Below are positions 55,969 through 63,847 of a stretch of 64,000 bases of DNA, in pieces (the stretch's first letter is position 1; the number at the start of each line of letters is the position of its first letter). Under the pieces are notes generated by a model. That model made no database searches, was not told where the DNA came from, and saw only the letters and a list, made by a program, of their open reading frames with translations. Position numbers and translations under genes: made by a program. This stretch comes from Ancylobacter polymorphus. Lineage in GTDB: Bacteria; Pseudomonadota; Alphaproteobacteria; Rhizobiales; Xanthobacteraceae. The stretch covers positions 3,362,001 to 3,426,000 of the forward strand of contig NZ_CP083239.1 of assembly GCF_022836935.1 (NCBI RefSeq), given 5' to 3'.

Positions 55969-56184
55969 ATGTTGAAAGTGACGGAAGCCGCGGAACGGCT
56001 GGGGTTGTCGATCAGCACACTAAATAAGTGGAGGTGCTTTGGCACCGGGCCGCGGTTTGTCAAAATGGGCAGTGCGGTTTTCTACCGGGCCGAAGACCTT
56101 GACGCCTTCGTCGCGGCGCAGGTGCGGACGTCGACCTGGGCCGGCGCCAACGATAACGTTCCCGGCAAGCGCGAGGCGGCATGA
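55969..56184 (+). CDS. AlpA/MerR-type helix-turn-helix protein (excisionase-like)
   Basis: A 71-residue DNA-binding protein of the HTH_17 type: MLKVTEAAERLGLSISTLNK, then WRCFGTGPRFVKMGSAVFYR and AEDLDAFVAAQVR. Such proteins act as excisionases or as AlpA-like activators of satellite and prophage excision. GGAGG lies 6 bases before the ATG. It follows the integrase by about 90 bases and overlaps the next gene by 4 bases (ATGA-type junction), consistent with an excision/regulation operon. Confidence 0.88.
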   Translation: MLKVTEAAERLGLSISTLNKWRCFGTGPRFVKMGSAVFYRAEDLDAFVAAQVRTSTWAGANDNVPGKREAA

Positions 56185-56429
56185 TGTCAGGATACCTTAC
56201 GCAAGCCGACTACACGTTCATCACGGACGCCCTGAGGGCCGGACGATTTGATGATCATCGGGTGGCGTTCGACGTGCTGATGATACGCGCCAACGACGAC
56301 CACTCTTATGCGTTGTGGTTGTGTAAAGAGGCGTGCATCCAGGCGATGACGCCACCAAGCCGCGATGTCGCCTTCCAAGCACTCCTGAAGGTGGGCTCGT
56401 TCCTAGAAGACGGCGTGCCATTGCCCTGA
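56181..56429 (+). CDS. Small protein of the element, unknown function
   Basis: An 82-residue soluble protein: MMSGYLTQADYTFITDALRA then DDHRVAFDVLMIRANDDHSY and a Cys-containing CKEACIQAM. It overlaps the AlpA-type gene by 4 bases, so it is translated with it. No domain recognised. Confidence 0.6.
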   Translation: MMSGYLTQADYTFITDALRAGRFDDHRVAFDVLMIRANDDHSYALWLCKEACIQAMTPPSRDVAFQALLKVGSFLEDGVPLP

Positions 56430-56523
56430 CCTAGCTCCTCACTACTGCAGCCTTAGACGCCACCACACCTCCACCATCCACCCATCACCACCCGCCGGCT
56501 GAGCCGCGCGGGAAGGAGAAAAC

Positions 56524-56793
56524 ATGCGCATTTTGAACGCCCGCCGGCTTTCACTGCCGCCGGGCCGCAGCGGATTCTTGCCGCTTTGCCGGTTCGACCT
56601 CGAGCCCGTTGATGGCGTCGCCATCAGCGGGTGCAGCATCGTGCAGGCACCGGACGGGCGACGACTGGTCTACGGACCCTCCGGCAATGGCGGCACCCAG
56701 ACGGTGAACTTCTCGCCGGCCGTCCGCGTCGCCGTCATCGAGGAAGCGCTTGGCGCCGTCGGGATCGAGCCGCATGACCGTCGCGCAGCGTGA
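56524..56793 (+). CDS. Small SpoVG-like-patterned protein before the ATPase gene
   Basis: An 89-residue protein: MRILNARRLSLPPGRSGFLP, LCRFDLEPVDGVAISGCSIV, then DGRRLVYGPSGNGGTQTVNF. The strand-rich layout with an RVYxPS-like stretch resembles the small SpoVG-like proteins often found just before helicase genes in alphaproteobacterial phages, but the match is only by pattern. GGAAGGAG lies before the ATG. It overlaps the ATPase gene by 20 bases. Confidence 0.6.
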   Translation: MRILNARRLSLPPGRSGFLPLCRFDLEPVDGVAISGCSIVQAPDGRRLVYGPSGNGGTQTVNFSPAVRVAVIEEALGAVGIEPHDRRAA

Positions 56794-58387
56794 AGCGGAC
56801 CCGGTCCTTGAAGCGGCGTGGTCTCGATTCAGTGAGTTCGCGGCAAGCCTGTGCGGTGATCGCGTGCTGCTCCCCTTGGCGGATGGCCGCATCGATTGGG
56901 ACGCCGTGGACCGGGACTCTGTCACCCCCGCGCGTCTCGACGAGTTGACCGCTGCGGATGTCCCCAGGCTTGGCGTGATCATCGACGGCTTCAGCCGCTG
57001 GATCCGCACGAACGACATGATCACCGTATGCGCCGCATGGCGTCAGGGCGCGCCGGAATTGGCGCAGATCGAAGGCGCCTACTCTGCCGAAGCGATGGAC
57101 CTGGTCCAGGACGTGGTCGCCGGCCAGACCAGTTTCGAGACCGTTGAGGCAACGCGCCGGGATCTGGACTTCGCGGCGCTTGAGGGTCTCCGGGAAAAAC
57201 ATGGCGGAGAGATCCGTCAGCGTCCACACGGCGGGGAGTGGTGCCTTTATGGCGCGACCGTCGAGGGCCGCGTTGGGCAGATCGACATTGCCCCGGACGG
57301 TAAACACCGATTCTGGGGCGCCACGCCCGCGCCCGCTGCGGCGAACGATAACGAGCCGGTAGCCGCGAGCGCTGCCAAGCCCCGCTTCACGCTTACCTGG
57401 TTTGGCGAGATCGCCGATGCCGCGCCGAAACAGACATTCGTCAAAGGCGTGCTCGGCGACGGCGAGTTCACGGTGGTTTCCGGCCTGCCGGGATCCGGGA
57501 AGTCTGTGATCTTGACCGACATCGCCTGCCACGTCGCCGCGGGCATGGAGTGGATGGGGCGTCGCGTCCGCCAAGGTTTGATCGTCTACATAGCAGCCGA
57601 GCGCAAGGCGCTGACGGAGCGCCGCATGCTCGCCTTCCGCAAGCGGCATGATGTGCCGGCAAACATGCCGCTTCTGGTTCTCGGCGGGCGCATCGACCTG
57701 ACGTCTAACACCTCCGACGCCAATGCTCTCGTCCAGGTCATCCGCGACGCCGCGAATGAGGTCGGGCTACCCGCGGTGTGGATCATCATAGACACGCTGA
57801 CTCGCACCTTCGGGCCAGGGGATCAGAACCTGTCGAAGGACATGACCCGCTTCGTCCAATCGATCGACGTGCTGCTGGAGACCAAGGCGCACGTCACCGT
57901 CGTCCACCACACTTCGTGGTCAGGCGAGCGCGGCAAGGGCGCGATCGACCTGGATGGCGCCGTTGACGCCAGCTTTCTCGTGAAGAAGGAAGGCGGCACC
58001 CACGTGCTGATTTGCGACGGCACGAATGATGGCGACGAAGGGCCAATCTGCCGCTTCCGCATGGAAGGGGTTGAGGTTGGCGTCGATGAAGACGGAGAGC
58101 CGACGATGGCGCCGGTAGTCGTGCCCGCCGATGCCGATCTCGCAGAAACCTTGGTTGCGAAGCTAAAGGGGCACAACGCGCAAGCATTGGCGATCCTGAC
58201 GGAGGCCTGCCGCGAAGGCGCCAAGCTCCGCGAAGACGAATGGCGCGCGGCGTTCTATGCGGCCTGCCCCGGCGAGAGGCAACACACGCTGAAGGTCCGA
58301 TTTCAGCGGGCGCGGCGCGCGCTCACCGAGGCGGGCACGGTGTACCACCACGACGGCGAATTCTGGGTAGCGGCACACGGCACATAA
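56774..58387 (+). CDS. RecA-fold AAA ATPase (RepA/helicase-like)
   Basis: A 537-residue protein. The first ~200 residues are a domain of unknown type; then a RecA-like hexameric ATPase core follows: Walker A SGLPGSGKSVILTDIACHVA (about 236-255), an AAERKALTERRMLAFRKRHD segment, Walker B VWIIIDTLTRTFGPGDQNLS (about 334-353), VTVVHHTSWSGERGKGAIDL as in RepA-type helicases, and a C-terminal winged-helix-like region (EWRAAFYAACPGERQHTLKV). This is the AAA_25/RepA family, whose members unwind plasmid or phage origins. The iteron-like repeats begin in its last codons, so it is the likely initiator/helicase of this element. Confidence 0.88.
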   Translation: MTVAQREADPVLEAAWSRFSEFAASLCGDRVLLPLADGRIDWDAVDRDSVTPARLDELTAADVPRLGVIIDGFSRWIRTNDMITVCAAWRQGAPELAQIEGAYSAEAMDLVQDVVAGQTSFETVEATRRDLDFAALEGLREKHGGEIRQRPHGGEWCLYGATVEGRVGQIDIAPDGKHRFWGATPAPAAANDNEPVAASAAKPRFTLTWFGEIADAAPKQTFVKGVLGDGEFTVVSGLPGSGKSVILTDIACHVAAGMEWMGRRVRQGLIVYIAAERKALTERRMLAFRKRHDVPANMPLLVLGGRIDLTSNTSDANALVQVIRDAANEVGLPAVWIIIDTLTRTFGPGDQNLSKDMTRFVQSIDVLLETKAHVTVVHHTSWSGERGKGAIDLDGAVDASFLVKKEGGTHVLICDGTNDGDEGPICRFRMEGVEVGVDEDGEPTMAPVVVPADADLAETLVAKLKGHNAQALAILTEACREGAKLREDEWRAAFYAACPGERQHTLKVRFQRARRALTEAGTVYHHDGEFWVAAHGT

Positions 58388-58527
58388 CTGCTTTTGTGCC
58401 GTCTTGTGCCGTGTGCCGTTTAGGGTATGGGCATACTACGATAGACGGCACAAACGGCACACAGTATTTATACTGTGCCGGATGTGCCGTCTGTGTGCCG
58501 GTGTTTTGAGAGAAAAAAGATGTGCCG
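58371..58527. repeat. Iteron-like cluster of 11 TGTGCCG heptamers
   Basis: TGTGCCG occurs on the plus strand at 58395, 58405, 58412, 58474, 58483, 58494 and 58521, and on the minus strand (as CGGCACA) at 58371, 58378, 58446 and 58455, that is 11 copies in 157 bases. The centre also has GTATGGGCATAC (58425-58436) and an imperfect palindrome around CAGTATTTATACTG. An A-rich stretch (58502-58520) follows. The cluster starts in the last codons of the helicase-like gene. It is the best candidate for an origin of replication or initiator-binding site. Confidence 0.8.
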
Positions 58528-58567
58528 TTGGCCGAGGCTCGCCGCCTCGGCATACTTCGAGAAAAGG

Positions 58568-58771
58568 TCAGCGATACCAGAGAAGGACGCTATATATCGC
58601 GACTGGATCGTGGTGGACTGTTATGCTGCCGACGGTGCTAGGACCACCCGGCTTGAAGAACATCTGATAGTCTGCAGACACGTACTCGATTGCCGGATTT
58701 TGCTCCAGCCAGCCATTAATCACTGTCTCCAGTTGAGCGCTGTCAGAATGTCGGAAAATTTTCACCTTCAT
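58568..58771 (-). CDS. Small protein divergent from the head operon
   Basis: A 67-residue soluble protein: MKVKIFRHSDSAQLETVING, WLEQNPAIEYVSADYQMFFK and a final AIYSVLLWYR. The two-helix plus strand layout resembles a family of small hypothetical proteins seen in several bacterial groups. GGGGGAGG lies 4 bases before the ATG, a strong ribosome binding site, so this is a real gene although it runs against the rest of the element. A regulatory or accessory role is possible. Confidence 0.65.
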   Translation of the reverse strand: MKVKIFRHSDSAQLETVINGWLEQNPAIEYVSADYQMFFKPGGPSTVGSITVHHDPVAIYSVLLWYR

Positions 58772-59111
58772 GGTGCCTCCCCCACTTCCCTGATATCTAC
58801 CGCAAGCTGCCTCCCAAACTACACCATTCAGCTTCTACGGCACAATACCAGGATTGGCTCCGCATAGTTGGTGCGTGCAGCTTAGTTGGTGGTGACTAAA
58901 TCAGCCCTGCAAGCGGGTATATGTAGGAGAGCACCTTCAGCGCGGCCGGCTGGTTATAACCAGAACCGTTCGCCGAGCGGGTTATATGAAGGGGTTGGTT
59001 TCAGCCCCGCCGAGATTGAGGCGCCCGTCGTCTCGTCCAACAGCCGCCTCCGGGCGGCTTTTTTATTTCCCATCAACATAGTCGCGCGCCGTCGCGACGA
59101 GAGGATCCCCG
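58772..59111. promoter_or_regulatory. Divergent control region ahead of the head module
   Basis: This 340-base gap separates the minus-strand small gene from the head operon. It has a perfect 14-bp palindrome CTGGTTATAACCAG (58950-58963), a nearby GGTTATATG (58979-58987) that shares its core, and an intrinsic terminator at 59042-59064. No coding sequence is seen. The palindrome is a likely operator; the terminator may end a short leader or small RNA, or act as an antitermination point before the head genes. Confidence 0.55.
59042..59064 (+). terminator. Intrinsic terminator before the head module
   Basis: AGCCGCC (59042-59048), loop TCCG, GGCGGCT (59053-59059), then TTTTT. It lies 48 bases before the first head-module gene, as the terminator at 617-650 lies before the lysis genes of the left prophage. 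Confidence 0.85.
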
Positions 59112-59642
59112 ATGCGCTACGCGCTTTCGGCGGTTGTCGACGTCGTCGCGACCGCCACCGAACTCTCTCCGCACCACGTCAATATGCAGGCGCGTCGCCT
59201 TCAGGAGCTCGGAGAGCTCGCTCGCTCGCCCGGCGGCCGGCTTCCGGCATTGGTAAACCCGCCGCAGGTTGCGCGCCTCCTCTTGGCGCTTCTGGTTGAT
59301 CGGCCGCTCGTCGAGGCCGCCCGGCTCGCCGCCATCATGTCGGACTACCGCAACCAGGGTATGCCCGTCGGCGATTACATTGGCCGAATGCTCGTCTCGG
59401 CAGGCGGCCCAGACTTCCTCGCACCGGCCAGTGTGCTGGCCGCGAAGGCCTCCGTAACGGTGCATGCCGGCGACGCCGTGGTCATCCGATACACCTGCAC
59501 CGACGACCCGCTCGAAGAGGTCTTCACGGCCTCCGGCGCGACCTGGGCGCCTGACGATGCCGAGACCATCGCCTCGGCGCGCACGCTGCCCGGACGGCTC
59601 CTGCATCGCATAGGCCGCGGCCTGGCGGGGATCCAGGAATGA
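59112..59642 (+). CDS. Phage protein of unknown function, first gene of the head module
   Basis: A 176-residue protein. The N-terminal part (SAVVDVVATATELSPHHVNM and QARRLQELGELARSPGGRLP) is helical and could bind DNA; the C-terminal part has VTVHAGDAVVIRYTCTDDPL, a beta-rich stretch. Its position directly before the portal gene is where terminase genes or connectors usually lie, but no terminase motif is seen. GAGAGGA precedes the ATG. Its stop overlaps the portal start by 4 bases. Function unknown. Confidence 0.6.
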   Translation: MRYALSAVVDVVATATELSPHHVNMQARRLQELGELARSPGGRLPALVNPPQVARLLLALLVDRPLVEAARLAAIMSDYRNQGMPVGDYIGRMLVSAGGPDFLAPASVLAAKASVTVHAGDAVVIRYTCTDDPLEEVFTASGATWAPDDAETIASARTLPGRLLHRIGRGLAGIQE

Positions 59643-60823
59643 GGTGGTTCCGCAAGCCCGCCCCGCCGGTGGAACAGAAATCCCTCGCCGCCCCCGACCC
59701 CGAGCTCTTAGCCCTATTCGGCATCACCACGGGCGCTACGGCCATCAGCGGCCCCACGGCGTTGCGTGTGCCTGCCGTGGCCGCTGCGGTGCGCGTCATC
59801 AGCGAGGCAGCCGCGACGTTGCCGATCAAGGTCGTGCGCGTCGATGAAGCCGGGACGGACATCGACGCCACCGACCATCCCGCCCACAAGCTGCTGACCA
59901 GCGCGGCGAATGAATGGCTGGACGGCTGGGAATTGGTGCGAGACCTCGTAGCCCAGGCGCTCGTCAACGACCGGGGCGGGTTGGCCTATGTCGGCCGCAA
60001 CGCCAACGGCGTACCTATCGAAATCATCCAGCCGCAGGTCGGGCAAATCGACGTTCAGTATGACGTCGTGACCCGCGAGCCCTCGTACAGGCTGGCCGGC
60101 CAACCCATCGCGGCCAGCGACATCGTGCATGTGCGCGGCCCCTTCGACCGCTGCCCCGTCTCGCTGGCCGCCGAGGCGATCGGCGCGGCGGCGGCCATGG
60201 AGAAACACGCGGCGGGCCTATTCGCCCGCGGTGCGCGACCTGGCGGAATTATCGAGATCCCCAGCGATCTACCGGCGCAAGCGCTCAAGTCCCTACTGCA
60301 AAGCTGGCATGAGACGCATGACGGAGCGTCAAAGTCCGGCAACACGGCAGTGTTGTTGAACGGCGGGAAGTGGAATCCCGGCATCATCAACAGCACGGAT
60401 GCGCAGTTCCTCGAGAACCGCAAGTTCCAGAACATCGAAATTGCACGCGCATTCCGCGTGCCACCTTCGATGCTTTATGAGCTCGACCGCGCCACCTGGT
60501 CCAATTCGGAACAGATGGGCAAGGAATTCTTGACTTATTGTCTCGAACCTTGGCTCCGCGCCGTCGAGTCCGCATTTGGCCGGGCTTTGCTGGCTGGTGA
60601 GTCTGGCCTGCGCATCGTCATCGATCGCGACGACCTCACCCGTGCCGACCTCGGCGCGCGTGCGACGGCGTACTCCAGCCTGATCTCTGCCCGCGTGCTC
60701 AACCCGAACGAGGCGCGAGGATGGGAAGGCCTGCCGCCGTACCCGGATGGCGACACGTTCATCAACCCCGCAATTTCCACCGCAAAGCCGCCGAGCGCGG
60801 CAGGAGACGCGAATGCTAGTTAA
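59639..60823 (+). CDS. HK97-family phage portal protein
   Basis: A 394-residue portal, forming the ring at the capsid vertex through which DNA is packaged. Typical features are GPTALRVPAVAAAVRVISEA, LPIKVVRVDEAG, IIQPQVGQIDVQYDVVTREP, ARPGGIIEIPSDLPAQALKS and ARAFRVPPSMLYELDRATWS. It is at the short end for this family. It overlaps the gene before it by 4 bases and the one after it by 11 bases. Confidence 0.94.
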   Translation: MRWFRKPAPPVEQKSLAAPDPELLALFGITTGATAISGPTALRVPAVAAAVRVISEAAATLPIKVVRVDEAGTDIDATDHPAHKLLTSAANEWLDGWELVRDLVAQALVNDRGGLAYVGRNANGVPIEIIQPQVGQIDVQYDVVTREPSYRLAGQPIAASDIVHVRGPFDRCPVSLAAEAIGAAAAMEKHAAGLFARGARPGGIIEIPSDLPAQALKSLLQSWHETHDGASKSGNTAVLLNGGKWNPGIINSTDAQFLENRKFQNIEIARAFRVPPSMLYELDRATWSNSEQMGKEFLTYCLEPWLRAVESAFGRALLAGESGLRIVIDRDDLTRADLGARATAYSSLISARVLNPNEARGWEGLPPYPDGDTFINPAISTAKPPSAAGDANAS

Positions 60824-61211
60824 TTCGATCAGCGCGACCATCAACGGCCGGGAACACCGCCTCACTGTTCGACGCGACAGCCTCGCCATACTCGACGCCG
60901 CGCTCGGAGGCTCGACCTATGCCGTGTTGAAGAAATTCGAGGCCGGAACGTGGTCGACGGCGGACGTTGAGCTCGTGCTGTCCTTCGCACTGCATGGTCC
61001 GACGCCGATGGAGCGGATCATCGCGAAGTTAGGCGCGCCGCAACCGACGGGCGACCGGCGCGCTACCGCTCCGGAAATTGCCGCCGCGATCGGTAAGAAC
61101 GGTCCCGGCACCTACGCAGATTTGGCGGCTTTGACACTGTCCGCTGCCCTGTTCGGGATCAGCGAAAGCGATGCCGTGTGGACTGACGAGGTGGCCGATG
61201 CAGCGGCTTGA
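60813..61211 (+). CDS. Protein with GTA-gp10 / tail-assembly-chaperone-like pattern
   Basis: A 132-residue protein starting MLVNSISATINGREHRLTVR, with AGGAG 6 bases before ATG 60813. The LAILDAALGGSTYAVLKKFE and TWSTADVELVLSFAL pattern resembles the GTA-gp10/phage tail-assembly chaperone group, in which a short beta hairpin leads to helical repeats. Such genes normally lie in the tail region, so its place between portal and protease is unusual and the assignment is uncertain. It overlaps portal and protease by 11 and 14 bases. Confidence 0.5.
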   Translation: MLVNSISATINGREHRLTVRRDSLAILDAALGGSTYAVLKKFEAGTWSTADVELVLSFALHGPTPMERIIAKLGAPQPTGDRRATAPEIAAAIGKNGPGTYADLAALTLSAALFGISESDAVWTDEVADAAA

Positions 61212-61707
61212 ACTGAAAACGGCCATCGCGGCCGATGACGCCGGCACCATCACCGGCACGGCTTGGCCGTTCGGCACGCCAGATCGCGTTGGCGATGTCA
61301 TCGTCAAAGGCGCCTTCGCCGGCTCGCCGGCTGCGCTCCCCATGCTCGCGTTTCATGACCCGAACGACCCGGTGGGCGTTTGGGATGAGGTGCGCGAGAC
61401 CGACAAAGGGCTCGAGGTGAAGGGCCGCCTCCTAATCGGTGAGGTTGCGCGTGCGCGCGAGATCCACGCCCTCGTCAAATCTGGCGCCGTCGGTGGCTTG
61501 TCCATCGGCTTCGTCACCCGAAAGTCCGCGCCCCGAAAAGGCGGCCGGACCATCTCTGCGCTCGACATTTTGGAGTGCAGCCTGGTGACCATCCCAAGCC
61601 ATCCCGGCGCACGCGTCACCAGCGCCAAGTCTGCAGCGGACGCCCTTCGCCTCGCTGAAATCATCAACACGGCCTCTGCGGCCCTGCGCGCCAAGGAGGC
61701 GCATTAG
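61198..61707 (+). CDS. HK97-family prohead protease
   Basis: A 169-residue serine protease that cleaves scaffold parts of the capsid protein during head maturation. The fold's key residues are visible: MLAFHDPNDPVGVWDEVRET with His 53, VGGLSIGFVTRKS with Ser 102 and LDILECSLVTIPSHPGARV with the conserved Glu near 126. ATG 61198 lies inside the preceding gene's end. It precedes the major capsid gene, the usual order in HK97-type heads. Confidence 0.93.
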   Translation: MQRLELKTAIAADDAGTITGTAWPFGTPDRVGDVIVKGAFAGSPAALPMLAFHDPNDPVGVWDEVRETDKGLEVKGRLLIGEVARAREIHALVKSGAVGGLSIGFVTRKSAPRKGGRTISALDILECSLVTIPSHPGARVTSAKSAADALRLAEIINTASAALRAKEAH

Positions 61708-61708
61708 C

Positions 61709-62842
61709 ATGACCTATCATTCCCCCATCGAACTGAAGTCGGCCGGCGAGGACGACGCCACCGGTATCGTCACCAAGGCGCTGGACGACCTCACCAAGAC
61801 CGTCGACGAGCGCTTGAAGGCCGTTGAAACCAAGGCCGACACCACCGCCCTGGCCGCCCGGCTCGACAAGCTCGAGGCGAAGGCTTCCCGCCCGGCTGGC
61901 GATACCCGCCCCGAGCCTTCGGTGGAACGCAAGGCGTTCGCCGCCTACCTCCGCCACGGCAAGGAAGCCCCGGCCGAGGAACTGAAGACGCTGACGGTGT
62001 CGTCCGATCCTCAGGGCGGATATTTGGCGCCCGACGAGATGAGCACCGAGTTCCTGCGGGACCTCGTCGAGTATTCGCCCATGCGCAGCGTGGCCAGCAT
62101 CCGCTCCACCGGCGCGCCGAACGTGATCTACCCGACCCGAACGGGGATCACGAATGCTCGCTGGAAGGGCGAGACGCAGGCGCAGGAGGGCAGCGAACCG
62201 GCCTTCGGCCAGGCGGAGATCGCGGTGAAGGAGGTCAACACTTACGTTGACATCTCGAATCAGCTGATCGCCGACAGCGCCGGCGCGGTTGAGACTGAAG
62301 TCCGCCTCGCCCTTGCCGAGGACTTCGGCCAGAAGGAAGGCCTCGCCTTCGTCTCCGGCAACGGCGCGCTCGAGCCGGAAGGCGTGATGACCCATGCAGG
62401 CATCGCCTATACCGCGAACGGCCACGCGACCGAGCTAAAGGCCGATGCGCTTATTTCTCTGCTCTACGCGATGCCGGCGACGTACCGCAATGCCGGCTCC
62501 TGGGCGATGAATGGCACCACGCTTGCGACTATCAGGAAGCTGAAGGACGGCCAGTCGAACTATCTGTGGTCGCCGAGCTACCAGGCCGGTCAGCCCGAAA
62601 CCATCCTCGGCCGTCCCGTCGTCGAGATGGTTGACATGCCTGACCTCGCCGATGGCAGCTTCCCGATCATCTACGCCGACTTCAGCGGCTATCGCATTGT
62701 CGACCGCGTCGGACTGTCGATCCTGGTCAATCCGTACCTGCTCGCGACCAACGGTCTGACCAGGTACCACGCCACCAGGCGCGTTGGTGGCCGCGTCCTG
62801 CAGCCGGCGAAGTTCCGGAAGCTGAAGATGGCGACGTCCTGA
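61709..62842 (+). CDS. HK97-fold major capsid protein
   Basis: A 377-residue capsid subunit. The N-terminal ~70 residues form a charged coiled coil (LDDLTKTVDERLKAVETKAD), the delta domain that acts as scaffold and is removed by the protease. The HK97 core follows: LTVSSDPQGGYLAPDEMSTE, SPMRSVASIRSTGAPNVIYP, ALAEDFGQKEGLAFVSGNGA and NPYLLATNGLTRYHATRRVG. It begins 2 bases after the protease stop. Confidence 0.95.
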   Translation: MTYHSPIELKSAGEDDATGIVTKALDDLTKTVDERLKAVETKADTTALAARLDKLEAKASRPAGDTRPEPSVERKAFAAYLRHGKEAPAEELKTLTVSSDPQGGYLAPDEMSTEFLRDLVEYSPMRSVASIRSTGAPNVIYPTRTGITNARWKGETQAQEGSEPAFGQAEIAVKEVNTYVDISNQLIADSAGAVETEVRLALAEDFGQKEGLAFVSGNGALEPEGVMTHAGIAYTANGHATELKADALISLLYAMPATYRNAGSWAMNGTTLATIRKLKDGQSNYLWSPSYQAGQPETILGRPVVEMVDMPDLADGSFPIIYADFSGYRIVDRVGLSILVNPYLLATNGLTRYHATRRVGGRVLQPAKFRKLKMATS

Positions 62843-62895
62843 CGCCTGCTTAGCGCCATTTTGGCGGCAAGCACCCACATCCCCGTTCCCCTGCG

Positions 62896-62918
62896 ACCGG
62901 CCGCCCTTCGGGGCGGTC
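62896..62918 (+). other. UUCG-type hairpin after the capsid gene
   Basis: CCGCCC-TTCG-GGGCGG forms a very stable UUCG tetraloop hairpin with no T-run, 24 bases before the ribosome binding site of the next gene. It probably stabilises the capsid mRNA 3' end or tunes expression of the next gene rather than terminating. Confidence 0.55.
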
Positions 62919-62941
62919 GTCGCGTTTCTAAGGAGCGCTTC

Positions 62942-63325
62942 ATGCGCGATCTCGTTTCCAATTTCGGCGCCGTCCAGGCTATCGCACCGGCCGTTCAGGC
63001 CGCTGCCGCTGATGGCATTACCATCGACACGCTGGGCTATGGCTCGGTGGGCTTCGTCATCAATACCGGAGCGATCGTCGGTTCCGGTGACTTCGGCATC
63101 AAAGTGCAGGAATCCGATGCTTCCGGCTCTGGCTTCACCGACGCCGCCGCCTCGGCCGTGCAGGGCACTGTTCCGGCTACGCTGGTGGCAGCGAGCACGT
63201 ACAAGCTCGGCTACTCGGGATTCAAGCGCTATGTGCGCCTCTCGCTGACAAAGGCCGGCGGCACTTCGATTGCGCTCGGCGCGGTAGCCGTCAAGGGCAA
63301 CGCGGCCAGCCGGCCCGTGGCCTGA
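62942..63325 (+). CDS. Small phage protein after capsid, possible decoration protein
   Basis: A 127-residue protein: MRDLVSNFGAVQAIAPAVQA then GITIDTLGYGSVGFVINTGA, DFGIKVQESDASGSGFTDAA and a strand-rich C-terminus. AGGAG lies 6 bases before ATG 62942. Beta-rich composition and its position right after the major capsid gene suggest a capsid-decoration or head-completion protein, but no family match is recognised. Confidence 0.6.
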   Translation: MRDLVSNFGAVQAIAPAVQAAAADGITIDTLGYGSVGFVINTGAIVGSGDFGIKVQESDASGSGFTDAAASAVQGTVPATLVAASTYKLGYSGFKRYVRLSLTKAGGTSIALGAVAVKGNAASRPVA

Positions 63326-63508
63326 TCCAATCCGGCGGCTATCCAATGAGGGCGGCGCTGGGCCGTCCAACAACGGGAAGTAGACCTCCCCGCCGCCACC
63401 CGTAATGGGACACCAGGGGTCAAGGTCGTTACAAGTCCAGCACTCGTCGGCAGCGTCTTTTCAATCGGATGGGGACGACTGCCGGCGAGTTAACCTGCGG
63501 GCAAATCC

Positions 63509-63847
63509 ATGAAACGTCTATGCTCTTGCGGCCGGCTCGTGGAGCGTGGTGCCACCTGCACCTGCCAGGTAGCGGCCCGCCGTGAGCGCGTGGCTGCTGC
63601 TGACGCCAAGCGCCCCAGCGCTGCGGCGCGTGGTTATGACCATGCGTGGCAGCAGTTGCGGAAGCGGATGCTCGAGGAGCACCCCATCTGCGATTGCGGT
63701 GCTGTCGCCGTCGAAGTGCATCACGTCATCTCCGTGCGTGAGCGACCAGACTTGAGGCTTGACGTTGCAAATCTGCAATATCTTTGCCGGTCTTGCCACT
63801 CACGCATCACCGCACGCACCCAGGCATTCGGTAGAGGCATGCGCTAA
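63509..63847 (+). CDS. HNH endonuclease (packaging-type)
   Basis: A 112-residue HNH nuclease. The zinc/metal residues are visible: N-terminal CSCG and CTC, CDCG at 61-64, HHVIS at 71-75 with the first catalytic His, Asn 88 in DVANLQYLCRSCHSR and the CxxCH zinc site (93-97). In HK97-type cos phages such HNH proteins work with the terminase in genome packaging and lie beside terminase genes, so a terminase would be expected to follow. The start has only a weak ribosome binding site. Confidence 0.9.
   Translation: MKRLCSCGRLVERGATCTCQVAARRERVAAADAKRPSAAARGYDHAWQQLRKRMLEEHPICDCGAVAVEVHHVISVRERPDLRLDVANLQYLCRSCHSRITARTQAFGRGMR

Noticed and set aside
58371..58527. CRISPR array
   Set aside because: The repeated unit is 7 bases, occurs in both orientations and has irregular spacing; there are no cas genes.
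63509..63847. Homing endonuclease or defence nuclease
   Set aside because: Size, CxxC knuckles and position at the end of an HK97 head module fit the packaging-type HNH protein better.
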